From Bacteroidota bacterium (lineage in GTDB: Bacteria > Bacteroidota > Bacteroidia > Cytophagales > Spirosomataceae), in NCBI GenBank assembly GCA_020161355.1, contig JAIUOF010000001.1, positions 310,001-374,000 of the forward strand: DNA of 64,000 nucleotides. Reading direction: 5' to 3'. Both the position numbers and the translations under genes were made by a program. Below, piece after piece: positions 1-9,240 of this stretch (its first letter is position 1; each line of letters opens with the position of its first letter). Under the pieces are notes generated by a model that was given only the letters and a program-made list of their open reading frames with translations, did not search any database and had not been told where the DNA came from.

Positions 1-749
1 ACGAGATCTTTAAAATCTTTAATAAAATGGTTTTGATCGAAATAATCACTTTCGTAAGCAATATCTGTTAACGTTTCTGATTTTTTGTTAAGCAACATAT
101 TTAAAGTTGCTTGAAGTCGAATAGCCTTGCTTAGTTGCTTTGGGCTAATACCAATTTGCTTTCTAAAATGTCTTTCTAACTGCCTTCTTTTTGAAATGTC
201 ATCTGTCAAAATATCATTTATATGTGTTGTTCCGTTTGATTTGAGAAGTACATCAACAGTTGATTTTACGATATTGCTTATAGTAGTCTTATCATTTATT
301 AGTTTTAAAAGAAAGGCTTCAATAATATCAATTCTCTGTTTGGTATCAGCAGCTTGAATCATTTGTGGCTCTAAAATGTCGGCTTCTACTTGTCCGAAAA
401 GTTCTGAAATGGGTGTTTCCTTGTCAACCAAGTTCTCAAGAGGTATTTTTACGAAGTTGGCAAAGCCAATAGGATAAAAACAGATTGCGAAAGTATCAAC
501 ATTTCCTGTAGGTAATATGTCAAAGGATTTGGTTCTCTGTCCCATTACCATGGCATTTGGGTGAAGGATAAAGTCTGTTTCGGAAGTGAATCTTTTTATC
601 TTATCGCCAAAATTGAAGGTCATTTCTATGCAGCCGTCAGGCACAATCTTTTGCTTTTGATTTTTTGGGTCATAAGGCACTTCCAAAGTCCAATAAAATT
701 TGACTATGGATTCTAAATCTTTATGTGGCTTAAATGTCTGATATTTCAT
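1..749 (-). CDS. AraC-family transcriptional regulator (partial, 3' end outside window)
   Basis: The reverse strand is open from an ATG at 749 to the window edge (about 249 codons, no stop), so the C-terminus is missing. The first ~150 residues begin MKYQTFKPHKDLES and contain IVPDGCIEMTFNFGD, the pattern of the DUF6597-type sensory domain found in front of AraC helix-turn-helix domains. The distal part (RRQLERHFRKQIGISPKQLSK, then DIAYESDYFDQNHFIKDFK) is the AraC/XylS DNA-binding domain with both helix-turn-helix halves recognisable. It should bind DNA as an activator or repressor; the ligand and target are unknown. No divergent partner gene lies nearby; the following 990 bp hold only repeats. 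Confidence 0.9.
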   Translation of the reverse strand, partial: MKYQTFKPHKDLESIVKFYWTLEVPYDPKNQKQKIVPDGCIEMTFNFGDKIKRFTSETDFILHPNAMVMGQRTKSFDILPTGNVDTFAICFYPIGFANFVKIPLENLVDKETPISELFGQVEADILEPQMIQAADTKQRIDIIEAFLLKLINDKTTISNIVKSTVDVLLKSNGTTHINDILTDDISKRRQLERHFRKQIGISPKQLSKAIRLQATLNMLLNKKSETLTDIAYESDYFDQNHFIKDFKDL

Positions 750-1112
750 TTTAATAATCTATTTCTTGGAATTCTGACTTTCGTCTATTATTGGCATTGA
801 TTTTCAACTAGTTACTATTTAAAAATCTTTACACGCTATGCCAAAAATAATGATTTGTTTTTGAATTCTTTTGAGCAAACTTAATTTTCGATTTTCATTG
901 GGGAAATTAAATCAAGCAATTCGTCAGAGGTTTAGAGGCCCTGTGGAATAAGTTAATCTAGTTATCTCTTCGACATTTTCTCAATGTCAAAGCGATAGAG
1001 GAATTCTAATTCTGGACAATGCTTTCGTTCGCAAATCTTGGATGCTTGTGTACCATTGACTGTAGGAACAAGTAGAAGAGTTGTTTGTTGTAAGGAGAAC
1101 AAGTGTTTTGCC

Positions 1113-1330
1113 AATCTTTCGTCGCCTGACCGGCGGTGACATGGCCTCCCCCTTCATTTTTTTGCCCGCCCAAAAAAACGAAGCAAAAAAAGGGCGGTCG
1201 GTGCAATGTGTCACGAAAAATTTCTAAATTAATTCTAATGAATAAAATTCAAATTGATGGTCGAAATTTTTCTAAACACTGCACAGACATTCAAGGTATT
1301 TTCATTTGATTTATTAATAAATTGAGTCTT
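1113..1330. repeat. Composite palindromic repeat, copy A
   Basis: A GC-rich hairpin (CTTCATTTTTTTGC, spacer GCCCGCCC..., GCAAAAAAAGGGCGG) is followed by an outer inverted pair (GTGCAATGTGTCACGAAAAATTTC against GAAATTTTTCTAAACACTGCAC, each given here as a pattern). The same ~210-bp arrangement recurs at about 32068-32278. Short open frames here are incidental. Nothing else was recognised in the 750-1740 gap except the hairpin at 1612-1658. Confidence 0.7.
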
Positions 1331-1611
1331 AATGAAGTCCATTTTAACTTGCGGCTCACCTATCAGAATTTACCGATATAAATTTAACCTAATTAAACCT
1401 ATTTTTCGATCTTATTTAATTTACAAAAGTAAAGGAAGAACAGATGCCATTATTTTTTAAGAATTAAAATACAAACAGTTGTAAAATAATACTTATGAAA
1501 ATTCCATAAATCAATCTTCAGCGTTTAGAAAATTTCTGGTTGAAATATTAACATTCAAGTTTAATGACTCCAAATTTTCGTGACGCTTTGAAGATTGTTC
1601 CCTTTCTTTGC

Positions 1612-1658
1612 CTACTTTCTTTGGGTAAGCAAAGAAAGTAGGGCCTCGCCGGCTAGGC
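1612..1658. repeat. Hairpin repeat with CCTCGCCGG tail
   Basis: Perfect 12-bp arms CTACTTTCTTTG (1612-1623) and CAAAGAAAGTAG (1630-1641) are followed by a small GCCT...AGGC stem (1643-1658). A relative with the same tail lies at 18229-18275, and a looser one at 32435-32480. It could also act as a transcription terminator for the gene at 1741-3243 on the reverse strand, whose stop lies about 80 bp away. Confidence 0.7.
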
Positions 1659-1740
1659 GACGAAAGAAATTCAAAAAAACTGAAATTGTAATTACATCAA
1701 CCTCAGTATATAGGCTTAAAAATTCTTAATTATTCAAAAT

Positions 1741-3243
1741 CTATTTTACAGAAACCACAATTCTCTGATATCTCGTTAATGCCGGCTTCCCGTTGTCAGT
1801 ACCTTCAGCGATAAGATGAAAAACATCTCCAGATCTGGCATCGGAAGGGATAACAATATTTACACCCTTACTTTGAGCGATTACCTCCAATTTCTTATCT
1901 GTATTTCCGACTTCCTGATATTGCCAATATTTCATCGTAACGGAATTTCCGTCAGGATCACCTTTGGTCACCTGAATATTTAATTTCTGTCCTGGTTTGG
2001 CGGAAAGATAGTTTGCTTTCACAGAGATTTTAGGGGCATGATTTGCATTTTTAAAATCTTTAACACACCAGTCGGCACGGGCAGCAAAATCATTTTGTAT
2101 GGCAGGTATCCAGCGGGTTTGGGCATAGGCATTGTCCATTTTTTGGGTAAAAGGATTAAAGTCCGCCGCAGGGTCACCGTCTTCCCAACGGCTGGGCGTA
2201 GTTTTGGATTGCATCAGCCTGCCACCCCAGCCACCAAAATTGGGGTTTTCCAGGTTGTTGAGACCCACATCCACCAAATGGAGAAATGCCGGAGAATCTC
2301 CCTCCGATATAAAATCATATTGCCCGAAACTCCCCCACATATTGTTTTTGGCCTGCTCCATGCTGCTGTAGATATCTTCCAGTTCTCCTTTCGGTGGGTT
2401 GCCGTCGCCATAGCTGTAGTACATTTTTAGCAGTGGCCCATGGTCATTGATTATAGGCCCCATAAACTTACCTTCCAAATAAGCATGAAGCTGTTCAGGA
2501 ATGGCCCGCTTCCAGAAATAGGCAAAGCTCCAGAACTGGTTGGCATTGTAAAACACTTTGATGTCTTTCCAGTTGGGTTCAATGTATTTTTTGTAGGTGG
2601 CGTCCTGGTCCAAAATCGCATAGATGATGGCCTTTTGACATACTTTCTTATAGATGCCATTCCATTTCGGGGTATCTTTAAATTCATCTTCGATACTTTT
2701 CAATGCCCGTGCGATGGTATTGGTGCCACCCCACACCTGCAGGTAGAGCGGGCTCATATCATCGTCCAAAAGTTTTTCTTTGATGAAATCAGAACCGGGA
2801 GTGTCTTTTGCCATTTCGCCCTCAAAATCGATGTTTCCGATCCTGATTCTGTCTTTCAGGTATTTATGGGTAGGATAATCTTTAGAATGTTTGATGAGGT
2901 TGGGATATACTTTTCCGTAGGCATCTACCAAATCGTAAATCCACTGTTCGCCCGGCCACCGAAGCTCAGTGCGTTCGCCGTACATTTTTTTGGTCATCTC
3001 CATTTCTGAAGTAAACCTGGAACCTTTGCCGTCGCCTTTGTAATGCCATTGTGAACTGCTGATGATCAGGCCCTCGACTTTGTACTCGTTGGAATACAAC
3101 AACATCCTGATAAACGAATCCACGTCATCCAGTTCGCCATCCGTCGTGACGATGGTGCGGGGTTTTTGGTTTTGTGCCCATATTAAATGGCTGCTTAAAG
3201 AAAAAAACAAAAAGAGGGATAGTACCCGAAAAAGAACTTTCAC
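1741..3243 (-). CDS. Secreted DUF1593 / nucleoside-hydrolase-like protein (Sde_182 type)
   Basis: 500 residues with a classic signal peptide (hydrophobic LSLFLFFSLSSHLIWA, cut before Q). The mature N-terminus has TTDGELDDVDSFIRMLLYSNE, the acidic metal-binding motif of the inosine-uridine nucleoside hydrolase fold. The last ~85 residues form a beta-rich domain (KANYLSAKPGQKLNIQV) as in the C-terminal domain of DUF1593 proteins. The family was first noted as cellulose-associated (Sde_182), and related proteins occur in polysaccharide-use loci. Substrate is not known; sugar or nucleoside-like hydrolysis at the cell surface or in the periplasm is an inference. It is monocistronic and divergent from the kinase at 3423; two further polysaccharide hydrolases lie at 18.4 and 27.2 kb. 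Confidence 0.85.
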   Translation of the reverse strand: MKVLFRVLSLFLFFSLSSHLIWAQNQKPRTIVTTDGELDDVDSFIRMLLYSNEYKVEGLIISSSQWHYKGDGKGSRFTSEMEMTKKMYGERTELRWPGEQWIYDLVDAYGKVYPNLIKHSKDYPTHKYLKDRIRIGNIDFEGEMAKDTPGSDFIKEKLLDDDMSPLYLQVWGGTNTIARALKSIEDEFKDTPKWNGIYKKVCQKAIIYAILDQDATYKKYIEPNWKDIKVFYNANQFWSFAYFWKRAIPEQLHAYLEGKFMGPIINDHGPLLKMYYSYGDGNPPKGELEDIYSSMEQAKNNMWGSFGQYDFISEGDSPAFLHLVDVGLNNLENPNFGGWGGRLMQSKTTPSRWEDGDPAADFNPFTQKMDNAYAQTRWIPAIQNDFAARADWCVKDFKNANHAPKISVKANYLSAKPGQKLNIQVTKGDPDGNSVTMKYWQYQEVGNTDKKLEVIAQSKGVNIVIPSDARSGDVFHLIAEGTDNGKPALTRYQRIVVSVK

Positions 3244-3422
3244 AGTATTTAAGGTTTAATGTTGGGTGAAGATAATTTAAAAAAATATCTAAAAATAATA
3301 TTTTTTAAATTTCGGAATTCTACCTTTACTTTTAAAAAAATTATAGCATCAAACCTTCCATAAAATATCGTAATATTCTTTTTGGTATCTCTTCGGTAGC
3401 GATCATTTCTGTCATTTCGTTT

Positions 3423-4409
3423 TTGTTTCGTGAAAATATTTCACATCAAATCACCGCACTCATTTTGCTAGCCAATGTTGCAATGCTGGGAATACTCCTT
3501 GATTTCAAGGCGGTATTAATCTCCTCGGTTTTGAGTGCCTTAATTCTCAACTACTTTTTTATCGAGCCCTATTATACTTTTCATATCCACAGCACCGAGG
3601 ACATCCTGATGTTCAGCATTTATTTTGTGATTGTGGTGATCTATGCTACACTTTCCAACCGGATTTTGCGGCAACAGGAAATCCTGAAAGAAAAACAGGA
3701 GGGAGAAAAGTTGCTCAATATTTATCAAACCGTGCTCAATTCACTCAGTCATGAATTTAGGACTCCTTTGGCGGCCATCATCACTGCTACGGATACCTTG
3801 AAGGAGAATTCGCCCTATCTCACCGACAAAATGAAACTGGAGATACTGAATGAAGTAGAAATCGCGAGTAACCGCCTGAAAGAGCAAACCGATAATCTGC
3901 TGAATATGGGAAGGCTGGATTCGGGAATGTACAAAGTAAAAACCGAATGGTGTGATATTAACGATTTGATAAATAATATTTTACATAGATTTGAGTTAGG
4001 CAATAGAAATCTGGAAATAAAGGCAGAGGGTGCTCTCCCTTTCTATAAAATCGATATCGCTATATGGGAGCAAATCCTTTCCAATATTTGTTCCAATGTC
4101 GAAAAATATACCCCACAGGATGCAAATATCCTTTTTAAAATTATACCAGCAGACGGTGTATTAGAATTGCAATATTTTGATGATGGCCCCGGAATTCCCA
4201 ACGAATATCATTTCAAAGTCTTTGAAAAGTTTTTTAGGGTAAATTCTGCCGGGAAAAGCGGTACAGGTCTGGGGATGTCAATTATAAAAGGTTTTGTAGA
4301 ATTACAGAAGGGAAAAATAGAAATTGAAGAAAACCAACCTTCGGGATTAATATTGAAAATTTCGGTGCCTGCAGAAACTACCTACATCAATCAGCTCAAT
4401 TATGAATAA
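3423..4409 (+). CDS. KdpD-like sensor histidine kinase lacking the N-terminal KdpD sensor domain
   Basis: The protein begins with the four-helix DUF4118 membrane domain of KdpD (signature NYFFIEPYYTF), then a short linker, a HisKA helix (SLSHEFRTPLAAI, phospho-acceptor H110 counted from the TTG start) and a HATPase domain with an N box (ILSNICSNVEKY) and G boxes (DDGPGIP, GTGLGMS). The Usp-like N-terminal half of classical KdpD is absent. The TTG at 3423 is only the first canonical start. The frame stays open upstream to a stop at 3333, and that stretch encodes another hydrophobic helix (FGISSVAIISVISF) that fits the first transmembrane segment, so the true start is probably upstream at a non-ATG codon. 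It overlaps the regulator gene by 8 bp, so the two form a pair, probably sensing potassium for the downstream kup. Confidence 0.88.
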   Translation: MFRENISHQITALILLANVAMLGILLDFKAVLISSVLSALILNYFFIEPYYTFHIHSTEDILMFSIYFVIVVIYATLSNRILRQQEILKEKQEGEKLLNIYQTVLNSLSHEFRTPLAAIITATDTLKENSPYLTDKMKLEILNEVEIASNRLKEQTDNLLNMGRLDSGMYKVKTEWCDINDLINNILHRFELGNRNLEIKAEGALPFYKIDIAIWEQILSNICSNVEKYTPQDANILFKIIPADGVLELQYFDDGPGIPNEYHFKVFEKFFRVNSAGKSGTGLGMSIIKGFVELQKGKIEIEENQPSGLILKISVPAETTYINQLNYE

Positions 4410-5079
4410 GCGACAAATATTGGTAATCGATGACGAACCTCAAATCAGGAAACTGCTCGAAATAGCCCTAGAAAGTCATGACTATAAAGTAATCACTGCA
4501 GAAGACGGCAAAAAAGGAAAACAATTGGCGGCCAGCTTTTTCCCTGATCTGATATTGCTGGATTTAAATTTACCTGATACCTACGGCCTCGACTTGCTCG
4601 AAGAATTAACCGAATGGTACAATGGTCCGGTAATTATTCTTTCTGTAATAGATCAGGAATCAGAAGTAGTTAGGGCCCTGGATAGCGGTGCCACGGACTA
4701 CCTTACCAAGCCTTTTCGCACTGCAGAGCTTATGGCCAGAATAAGGTTGGCCTTAAAAAGATCGGAATCCAAAGAAAATATTACGGTGCTGCAATTTGGT
4801 GACCTGGAATTGGACCTGGTGGCCCGTATCGTCAAAAAGAATGGCGAAATACTAAAACTCACCGCCACAGAATACAGTCTTTTGGTACTTTTTGCCAAAA
4901 ATGAAGGAAGAGTATTAACCCATCAATATATCCTTAAAAACTTCAAAGGCGTTGGTTTTCAGACCGAAACCCAATATCTGAGGGTTTTTGTGGGTACGCT
5001 CAGGAAGAAAATAGAGGACAACCCCAATAAACCCATACATATCCTGACCGAAAATGGGGTAGGGTACCGCTTCCAGTAA
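4402..5079 (+). CDS. OmpR/KdpE-family response regulator
   Basis: 225 residues. The receiver domain has an acidic pocket (IDDEP), phospho-acceptor D54 in LLDLNLPD and K103 in YLTKPF. The C-terminal winged helix ends NGVGYRFQ, as in KdpE/OmpR proteins. It starts inside the last codons of the kinase gene, so the pair is likely translationally coupled. With the kinase it should form a two-component system. The nearest plausible target is the small protein-kup-porin run that follows, because no kdpFABC genes are in the window; that target is inferred from gene order. Confidence 0.92.
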   Translation: MNKRQILVIDDEPQIRKLLEIALESHDYKVITAEDGKKGKQLAASFFPDLILLDLNLPDTYGLDLLEELTEWYNGPVIILSVIDQESEVVRALDSGATDYLTKPFRTAELMARIRLALKRSESKENITVLQFGDLELDLVARIVKKNGEILKLTATEYSLLVLFAKNEGRVLTHQYILKNFKGVGFQTETQYLRVFVGTLRKKIEDNPNKPIHILTENGVGYRFQ

Positions 5080-5153
5080 ATCTTTATAATTTCTTTATGT
5101 TTTAAGGTTTATTCAATATGCCTTCCATATAGGCTGTGGGCTTATTTTGTGCC

Positions 5154-5465
5154 ATGAATGAATCAGAAAAACTCAAATTGAATCTTTCAGGGCTAAAGAA
5201 CAATTTACAAGAGCTTTCTACCATGATGCAATCCAACGGAAACGCTCTGCTGCTAGACTTACTTTCCCACCATTCTGAATACCAGCATATTCTCGAAATG
5301 ACTGAAAAAGAATCAGTTAATGTAGAAGAAAAAGAATTTTTAAAATCAGAAATGGCAAAAATCTATAACCGCATTGCTATGCCTTTTCTGGAATATCATA
5401 TCGATGAAATAAAATCTCAGCTCAAGCTTATTCATTATTATTTATTTGAAATCACAAAAAAATGA
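5154..5465 (+). CDS. Small helical protein upstream of kup, unknown function
   Basis: 103 residues from ATG 5154; a GTG at 5136 would add six residues, but the ATG fits better. The sequence is soluble and almost entirely helical (KLNLSGLKNNLQELSTMM, EEKEFLKSEMAKIYNRIAM), without signal peptide or membrane helix. Its stop overlaps the kup ATG (ATGA), which suggests coupled translation. I recognise no family. Its position between KdpE-like regulator and Kup suggests a modulator of either. Confidence 0.75.
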   Translation: MNESEKLKLNLSGLKNNLQELSTMMQSNGNALLLDLLSHHSEYQHILEMTEKESVNVEEKEFLKSEMAKIYNRIAMPFLEYHIDEIKSQLKLIHYYLFEITKK

Positions 5466-7426
5466 CAAACGAAAACTTTAAGAAGGTGAGCTTTGCCTCA
5501 CTTTTGGTCACATTTGGAATCATTTACGGCGACATCGGTACCAGCCCATTGTATGTTTTAAAAGCAATCATTGGCACCAAACCCATAACTCAGGAATTAG
5601 TCTATGGTGGTATAAGTTGTATTTTCTGGACTTTAACTATCCAAACTACTTTTAAATATATACTACTGACCCTGCAAGCTGATAACCATGGCGAAGGCGG
5701 GATATTTTCCCTTTATGCTCTTGTAAAACGTTATGGCAAAAAATTAGTCATTCCTACCATTTTGGGTGCTACCACTTTATTGGCGGATGGCATCATTACC
5801 CCACCGATTTCGGTAGCGTCGGCGGTAGAAGGGATTCAGAATATCAAAGGATTGGAAACCATTCAGACCGTACCGATAGTTATTGTAATTCTTTCATTTC
5901 TTTTCTTTTTCCAAAGATTCGGGACTGATAATGTGGGCAAAGCCTTTGGCCCTATCATGCTGATTTGGTTTTCAATGCTGTTAATTTTAGGTGCCAGAAT
6001 GATAACCCTTCATCCTGAAGTTTTGAAAGCTATCAACCCCTACTATGGATTTAAATTGCTCACCCATTACCCTAAAGGTTTCTGGCTATTGGGGGCTGTC
6101 TTCCTGGCTACTACGGGTGCAGAAGCACTGTATTCCGATCTTGGCCATTGCGGGAGAAAAAACATCAGAATCACCTGGATTTTTGTAAAAGTGGCTCTTT
6201 TAACCAACTACTTCGGTCAGTCGGCCTGGTTATTATCACAAGGCAGTCCGATGCTTTCAGGCCGAAATCCGTTTTACGAAATCATGCCGGGCTGGTTTTT
6301 GATTCCAGGAATCATCATCGCCACCATGGCCACCATCATCGCCTCGCAGGCTTTGATCAGTGGAAGCTATACTTTAATCAACGAAGCCATGAACCTTAAC
6401 TTCTGGCCGAGAGTAAATGTAAGACAACCCACTGAACAAAAGGGGCAAATCTACATACCGAGTGTAAACAATATCCTTTGGGTGGGCTGTATCATGATGA
6501 TACTCTATTTCAGGAATTCCGAGCACATGGAAGCCGCCTACGGTTTTTCGATAACCATCGCTATGCTGATGACCACCTTATTGCTGAGCTATTTTCTTTT
6601 GTTTAAACTCAAATGGAATAAGTTTTTGGTGGCAGCGATTTTAGCAGTATTCTTTATTGTGGAAACTTCCTTTTTCATTGCCAATGTGGCCAAAATCAAA
6701 GAGCGATGGATGTTTTTATTCTTTGAATTGGGAATCTTTCTGGTGATGTATGTTTGGTATGAAGCCCGAAAACTCAATAATTCATTTACGCGATTTGTGG
6801 ATCTGGGCAAATACGCTCAAAAAATTGCTGCTCTCAGTCAGGAAGATAAAATACCGATGTATGCCACGCATTTAATTTACCTGACCAAGGCCGATCGCCG
6901 GCACGAAATCGAGGAAAAGATAATCAGGTCTATTTTTTCGAAAAAACCTAAAAAAGCGGAAGTGTATTGGTTTTTGCATATCAATCGCACCACCGATCCT
7001 TACACCCTTAATTATGACGTAATTGAGCTTTTGGATAATAAAATCATCAAAGTAACCATCAATATCGGTTTCAGGATTCAGCCCCGCACAGAGTTGTATT
7101 TCAAAAAAATAGTAAAAGAATTAATCCAGGAAAAACAACTAACTTTGCCTGTGAAAGCCACAGAAATAAGTGTTTTCAATGATGAAGAAGATCTGAAATT
7201 TATTGTACTGGAGAAATATCTATCCGTCGAAAATGATCTTACGGTTAGAGAAAGTCTTCTTTTAAACAGTTATTTTTATTTGAAAAAAGCCGGCTTGAGC
7301 GATGTACGGGCTTTTGGTTTGGATAAAAGTGATGTGGAAATTGAAAACATCCCTTTGGTGTATCATGCAATAGAAAATGTACAACTCGCCAGAATACATG
7401 AACATAAAAACACTGTTAACACTTAG
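5462..7426 (+). CDS. kup: KUP-family potassium uptake permease
   Basis: 654 residues with about twelve hydrophobic segments in the first ~450 residues and a hydrophilic ~200-residue C-terminal tail, the usual Kup architecture and length. Diagnostic motifs are FGIIYGDIGTSPLYVLKA near the N-terminus and NHGEGGIFSLYALVK at about residue 75. Kup carries out low-affinity, proton-coupled K+ uptake across the inner membrane. It overlaps the upstream small gene by 4 bp and the downstream porin by about 29 bp, so kinase, regulator, small protein, transporter and porin look like one unit. Confidence 0.95.
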   Translation: MTNENFKKVSFASLLVTFGIIYGDIGTSPLYVLKAIIGTKPITQELVYGGISCIFWTLTIQTTFKYILLTLQADNHGEGGIFSLYALVKRYGKKLVIPTILGATTLLADGIITPPISVASAVEGIQNIKGLETIQTVPIVIVILSFLFFFQRFGTDNVGKAFGPIMLIWFSMLLILGARMITLHPEVLKAINPYYGFKLLTHYPKGFWLLGAVFLATTGAEALYSDLGHCGRKNIRITWIFVKVALLTNYFGQSAWLLSQGSPMLSGRNPFYEIMPGWFLIPGIIIATMATIIASQALISGSYTLINEAMNLNFWPRVNVRQPTEQKGQIYIPSVNNILWVGCIMMILYFRNSEHMEAAYGFSITIAMLMTTLLLSYFLLFKLKWNKFLVAAILAVFFIVETSFFIANVAKIKERWMFLFFELGIFLVMYVWYEARKLNNSFTRFVDLGKYAQKIAALSQEDKIPMYATHLIYLTKADRRHEIEEKIIRSIFSKKPKKAEVYWFLHINRTTDPYTLNYDVIELLDNKIIKVTINIGFRIQPRTELYFKKIVKELIQEKQLTLPVKATEISVFNDEEDLKFIVLEKYLSVENDLTVRESLLLNSYFYLKKAGLSDVRAFGLDKSDVEIENIPLVYHAIENVQLARIHEHKNTVNT

Positions 7427-8435
7427 TATAGTTTTGCTTATTATTCCTGCTGCTTACGGTCAGACCGACAGCAGCAGGAATTTTCATCTAAGTGCTTACG
7501 CTGAGGCCTATTTCTCAATGGATTCCAAAAAAAGCGGTTTTGACCGATTGCCCTATTATTATTACAACCACACTACGCTCAGCAAACCTGATATTAACCT
7601 GGCCTTTGTAAAAGCCGCCTATGCCATGGAACGATGGAGGACTAATCTGGCGGTGGCGGCAGGCAGCTATGCCAAAGAAAACATTGGCGGATATGTAGAT
7701 TTGTTCGAGGCCAATGCAGGTCTAAAATTGAGTTCAAAACAGAATCTCTGGCTCGATGCCGGGGTGTTTCCCTCTCATATAGGTTTTGAAAGTGCGGTAT
7801 CAGCCGACTGCCCGACATTGAGCCGGAGTATTATGGCCGAAAACTCCCCCTACTATGAGAGCGGAGCCAAACTCACCTGGAACGACGAGCGTTGGCTGGT
7901 TTCGCTGCTATATCTCAATGGCTGGCAAAACTTTAAGGAATGGCAAACTCCTGCTGTAGGTTTACAATTAAACTATAAAATCAACACAACCACGGTAATC
8001 AATTACAGTAATTTCATAACCTTGGGAAATTATGATGATATTCAAAGGAATTATCATAATCTTTATATGACTTACAATCCGGCAAAAGGCCTCAACCTCA
8101 CAGCGGGGTTCGATATCGGCATTGACCGATCCAGATATGTAAAGGATGGCACATGGTGGACACCCGTACTCATTGCCCGCTTGCCGATAGGTAATACAAA
8201 CAGCTTTGCCTTAAGATGCGAATATATCCATGACCCTAATAGTGAGGTCTTAAGATATATGTATTCCATCGGGTTTCCCCCAGACCAGGTATTTGCCTTC
8301 TCATTTAACTACGATCGGAAACTTTTCGGGAAAATGTGGTTCAGAACCGAAATCAAAAAACTTTCAGGCAAAGACATGCTCAATGATTCCAATCGTTGGA
8401 TATTCCTGAGCTCCCTGGCGGTGAAGTTGGAGTGA
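7398..8435 (+). CDS. OmpL-like beta-barrel porin-2 family outer-membrane protein
   Basis: 345 residues from ATG 7398 (an earlier in-frame start at 7377 would put residues in front of the signal peptide). The N-terminus MNIKTLLTLSIVLLIIPAAYG is a signal peptide. The rest is alternating amphipathic beta strands with aromatic girdles (YFSMDSKKSG, NLAFVKAAYA, NLWLDAGVFPSHIGFE, SLLYLNGWQNF), as in the Bbp2/OmpL-like porin family. It should sit in the outer membrane and may admit cations to the periplasm for Kup. It overlaps the end of kup, which ties it to that operon. Confidence 0.87.
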   Translation: MNIKTLLTLSIVLLIIPAAYGQTDSSRNFHLSAYAEAYFSMDSKKSGFDRLPYYYYNHTTLSKPDINLAFVKAAYAMERWRTNLAVAAGSYAKENIGGYVDLFEANAGLKLSSKQNLWLDAGVFPSHIGFESAVSADCPTLSRSIMAENSPYYESGAKLTWNDERWLVSLLYLNGWQNFKEWQTPAVGLQLNYKINTTTVINYSNFITLGNYDDIQRNYHNLYMTYNPAKGLNLTAGFDIGIDRSRYVKDGTWWTPVLIARLPIGNTNSFALRCEYIHDPNSEVLRYMYSIGFPPDQVFAFSFNYDRKLFGKMWFRTEIKKLSGKDMLNDSNRWIFLSSLAVKLE

Positions 8436-8452
8436 TTTTAGATTGTCCTCGC

Positions 8453-8476
8453 AGAGTCTCCTTTAGGGACTCTTTG
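8453..8476 (+). terminator. Weak candidate terminator after the kup-porin unit
   Basis: A short stem (AGAGTC at 8453-8458 with GACTCT at 8468-8473) followed by only TTT lies about 17 bp after the porin stop. The T tract is poor, so it is uncertain. Confidence 0.3.
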
Positions 8477-8558
8477 GATGCTGCTAAGAAAGAATTAATG
8501 AATTCAAATATATTTTAAGATCTATAATTTCCTAAGAATTAGGAGAAAAACTACCGAA

Positions 8559-8640
8559 GACAACGTGGCCCGGATTAGTATAAGGCTAGCCGACCGCCAT
8601 GCCTTCATTCTAAATGCGACAGTTTCGCATTACGTTGTGC
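8559..8640. repeat. Imperfect palindrome downstream of the small lipoprotein gene (cassette-boundary-like)
   Basis: Outer arms ACAACGT (8560-8566) and ACGTTGT (8632-8638) enclose a perfect AATGCGA/TCGCATT hairpin (8613-8631). It follows the 3' end of the reverse-strand gene at 8670-9095, as an attC site follows its cassette gene. The fit to the attC consensus is only partial. Confidence 0.45.
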
Positions 8641-8669
8641 CGAACGAAGCCTTTTATTTGTTATGCAGT

Positions 8670-9095
8670 TTATTGCCTCGTGTCTTTAATGTAATTCCTA
8701 TCAAATTTAAGCGTTGAAATTCCTAGTGATTTTATTTTTCTTTGAAACTCAGTTTCTGATGAAAACTCCCAGTAATTGTTATTGTCTATGTTTGTATGAT
8801 AATATCCCTTGGTGTCGATTATATGGTAGTATTCTACTGTTGATTTTGGTCTTCTTAAAGTTTTTGCTATTATATATCGGTCATTATTGCCAAGTTCAAA
8901 AACATACCCTGAGACTATCACTTGTCCTTCATTCGATTTGAGATTCTCTTTTATATAAATATTCCTGTTTGATTCCATGTCTGCCCAGCCAACATAGTAT
9001 TTACCGATTATATGAGTTTCCTCTCCTGTATTTCCAAAATCACAAGATGTCAACAAAAAGATAAACGATATTATTATTGTTAAAAGATATCTCAT
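8670..9095 (-). CDS. Small putative lipoprotein, unknown function
   Basis: 141 residues. The N-terminus MRYLLTIIISFIFLLTSC is a lipoprotein signal with cysteine at residue 18. The mature part is beta-rich (IIGKYYVGWADMESNRNIYI, YHIIDTKGYY) and resembles small DUF3997-like lipoproteins only loosely. It has no operon partner. It lies between two long palindromes (8559-8640 and 9116-9224) and on the same strand as the next orphan gene, so it may be a mobile cassette. Confidence 0.7.
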   Translation of the reverse strand: MRYLLTIIISFIFLLTSCDFGNTGEETHIIGKYYVGWADMESNRNIYIKENLKSNEGQVIVSGYVFELGNNDRYIIAKTLRRPKSTVEYYHIIDTKGYYHTNIDNNNYWEFSSETEFQRKIKSLGISTLKFDRNYIKDTRQ

Positions 9096-9115
9096 AAATT
9101 AGGTATAACGTTGAA

Positions 9116-9224
9116 GCATTGGAGTTGTGGCGGAAATAGAATTCCGTCAGCCGAATATAGTACAAAAGCTAAATAGTACCACAACTGTTGAGCCTATATT
9201 CGTCAGCCGCCATAATGCCAATGC
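9116..9224. repeat. Long imperfect palindrome between two orphan genes (attC-like fold)
   Basis: Outer 18-bp arms (9116-9133, GCATTGGAGTTGTGGCGG, and 9207-9224) pair with few mismatches. Inside lies a perfect 9-bp inverted pair CGAATATAG (9152-9160) and CTATATTCG (9194-9202). The flank reads ATAACGTTG on one side and CAATGTTGCCTGCC on the other. Nested stems of this size between same-strand orphan genes recall integron attC sites, but the GTTRRRY core is not exact. Confidence 0.55.
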
Positions 9225-9240
9225 AATGTTGCCTGCCGTT

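Noticed and set aside
987..1214. Two overlapping reverse frames of 66-75 codons
   Set aside because: They cover the palindromic repeat copy A and have no homologue-like features.
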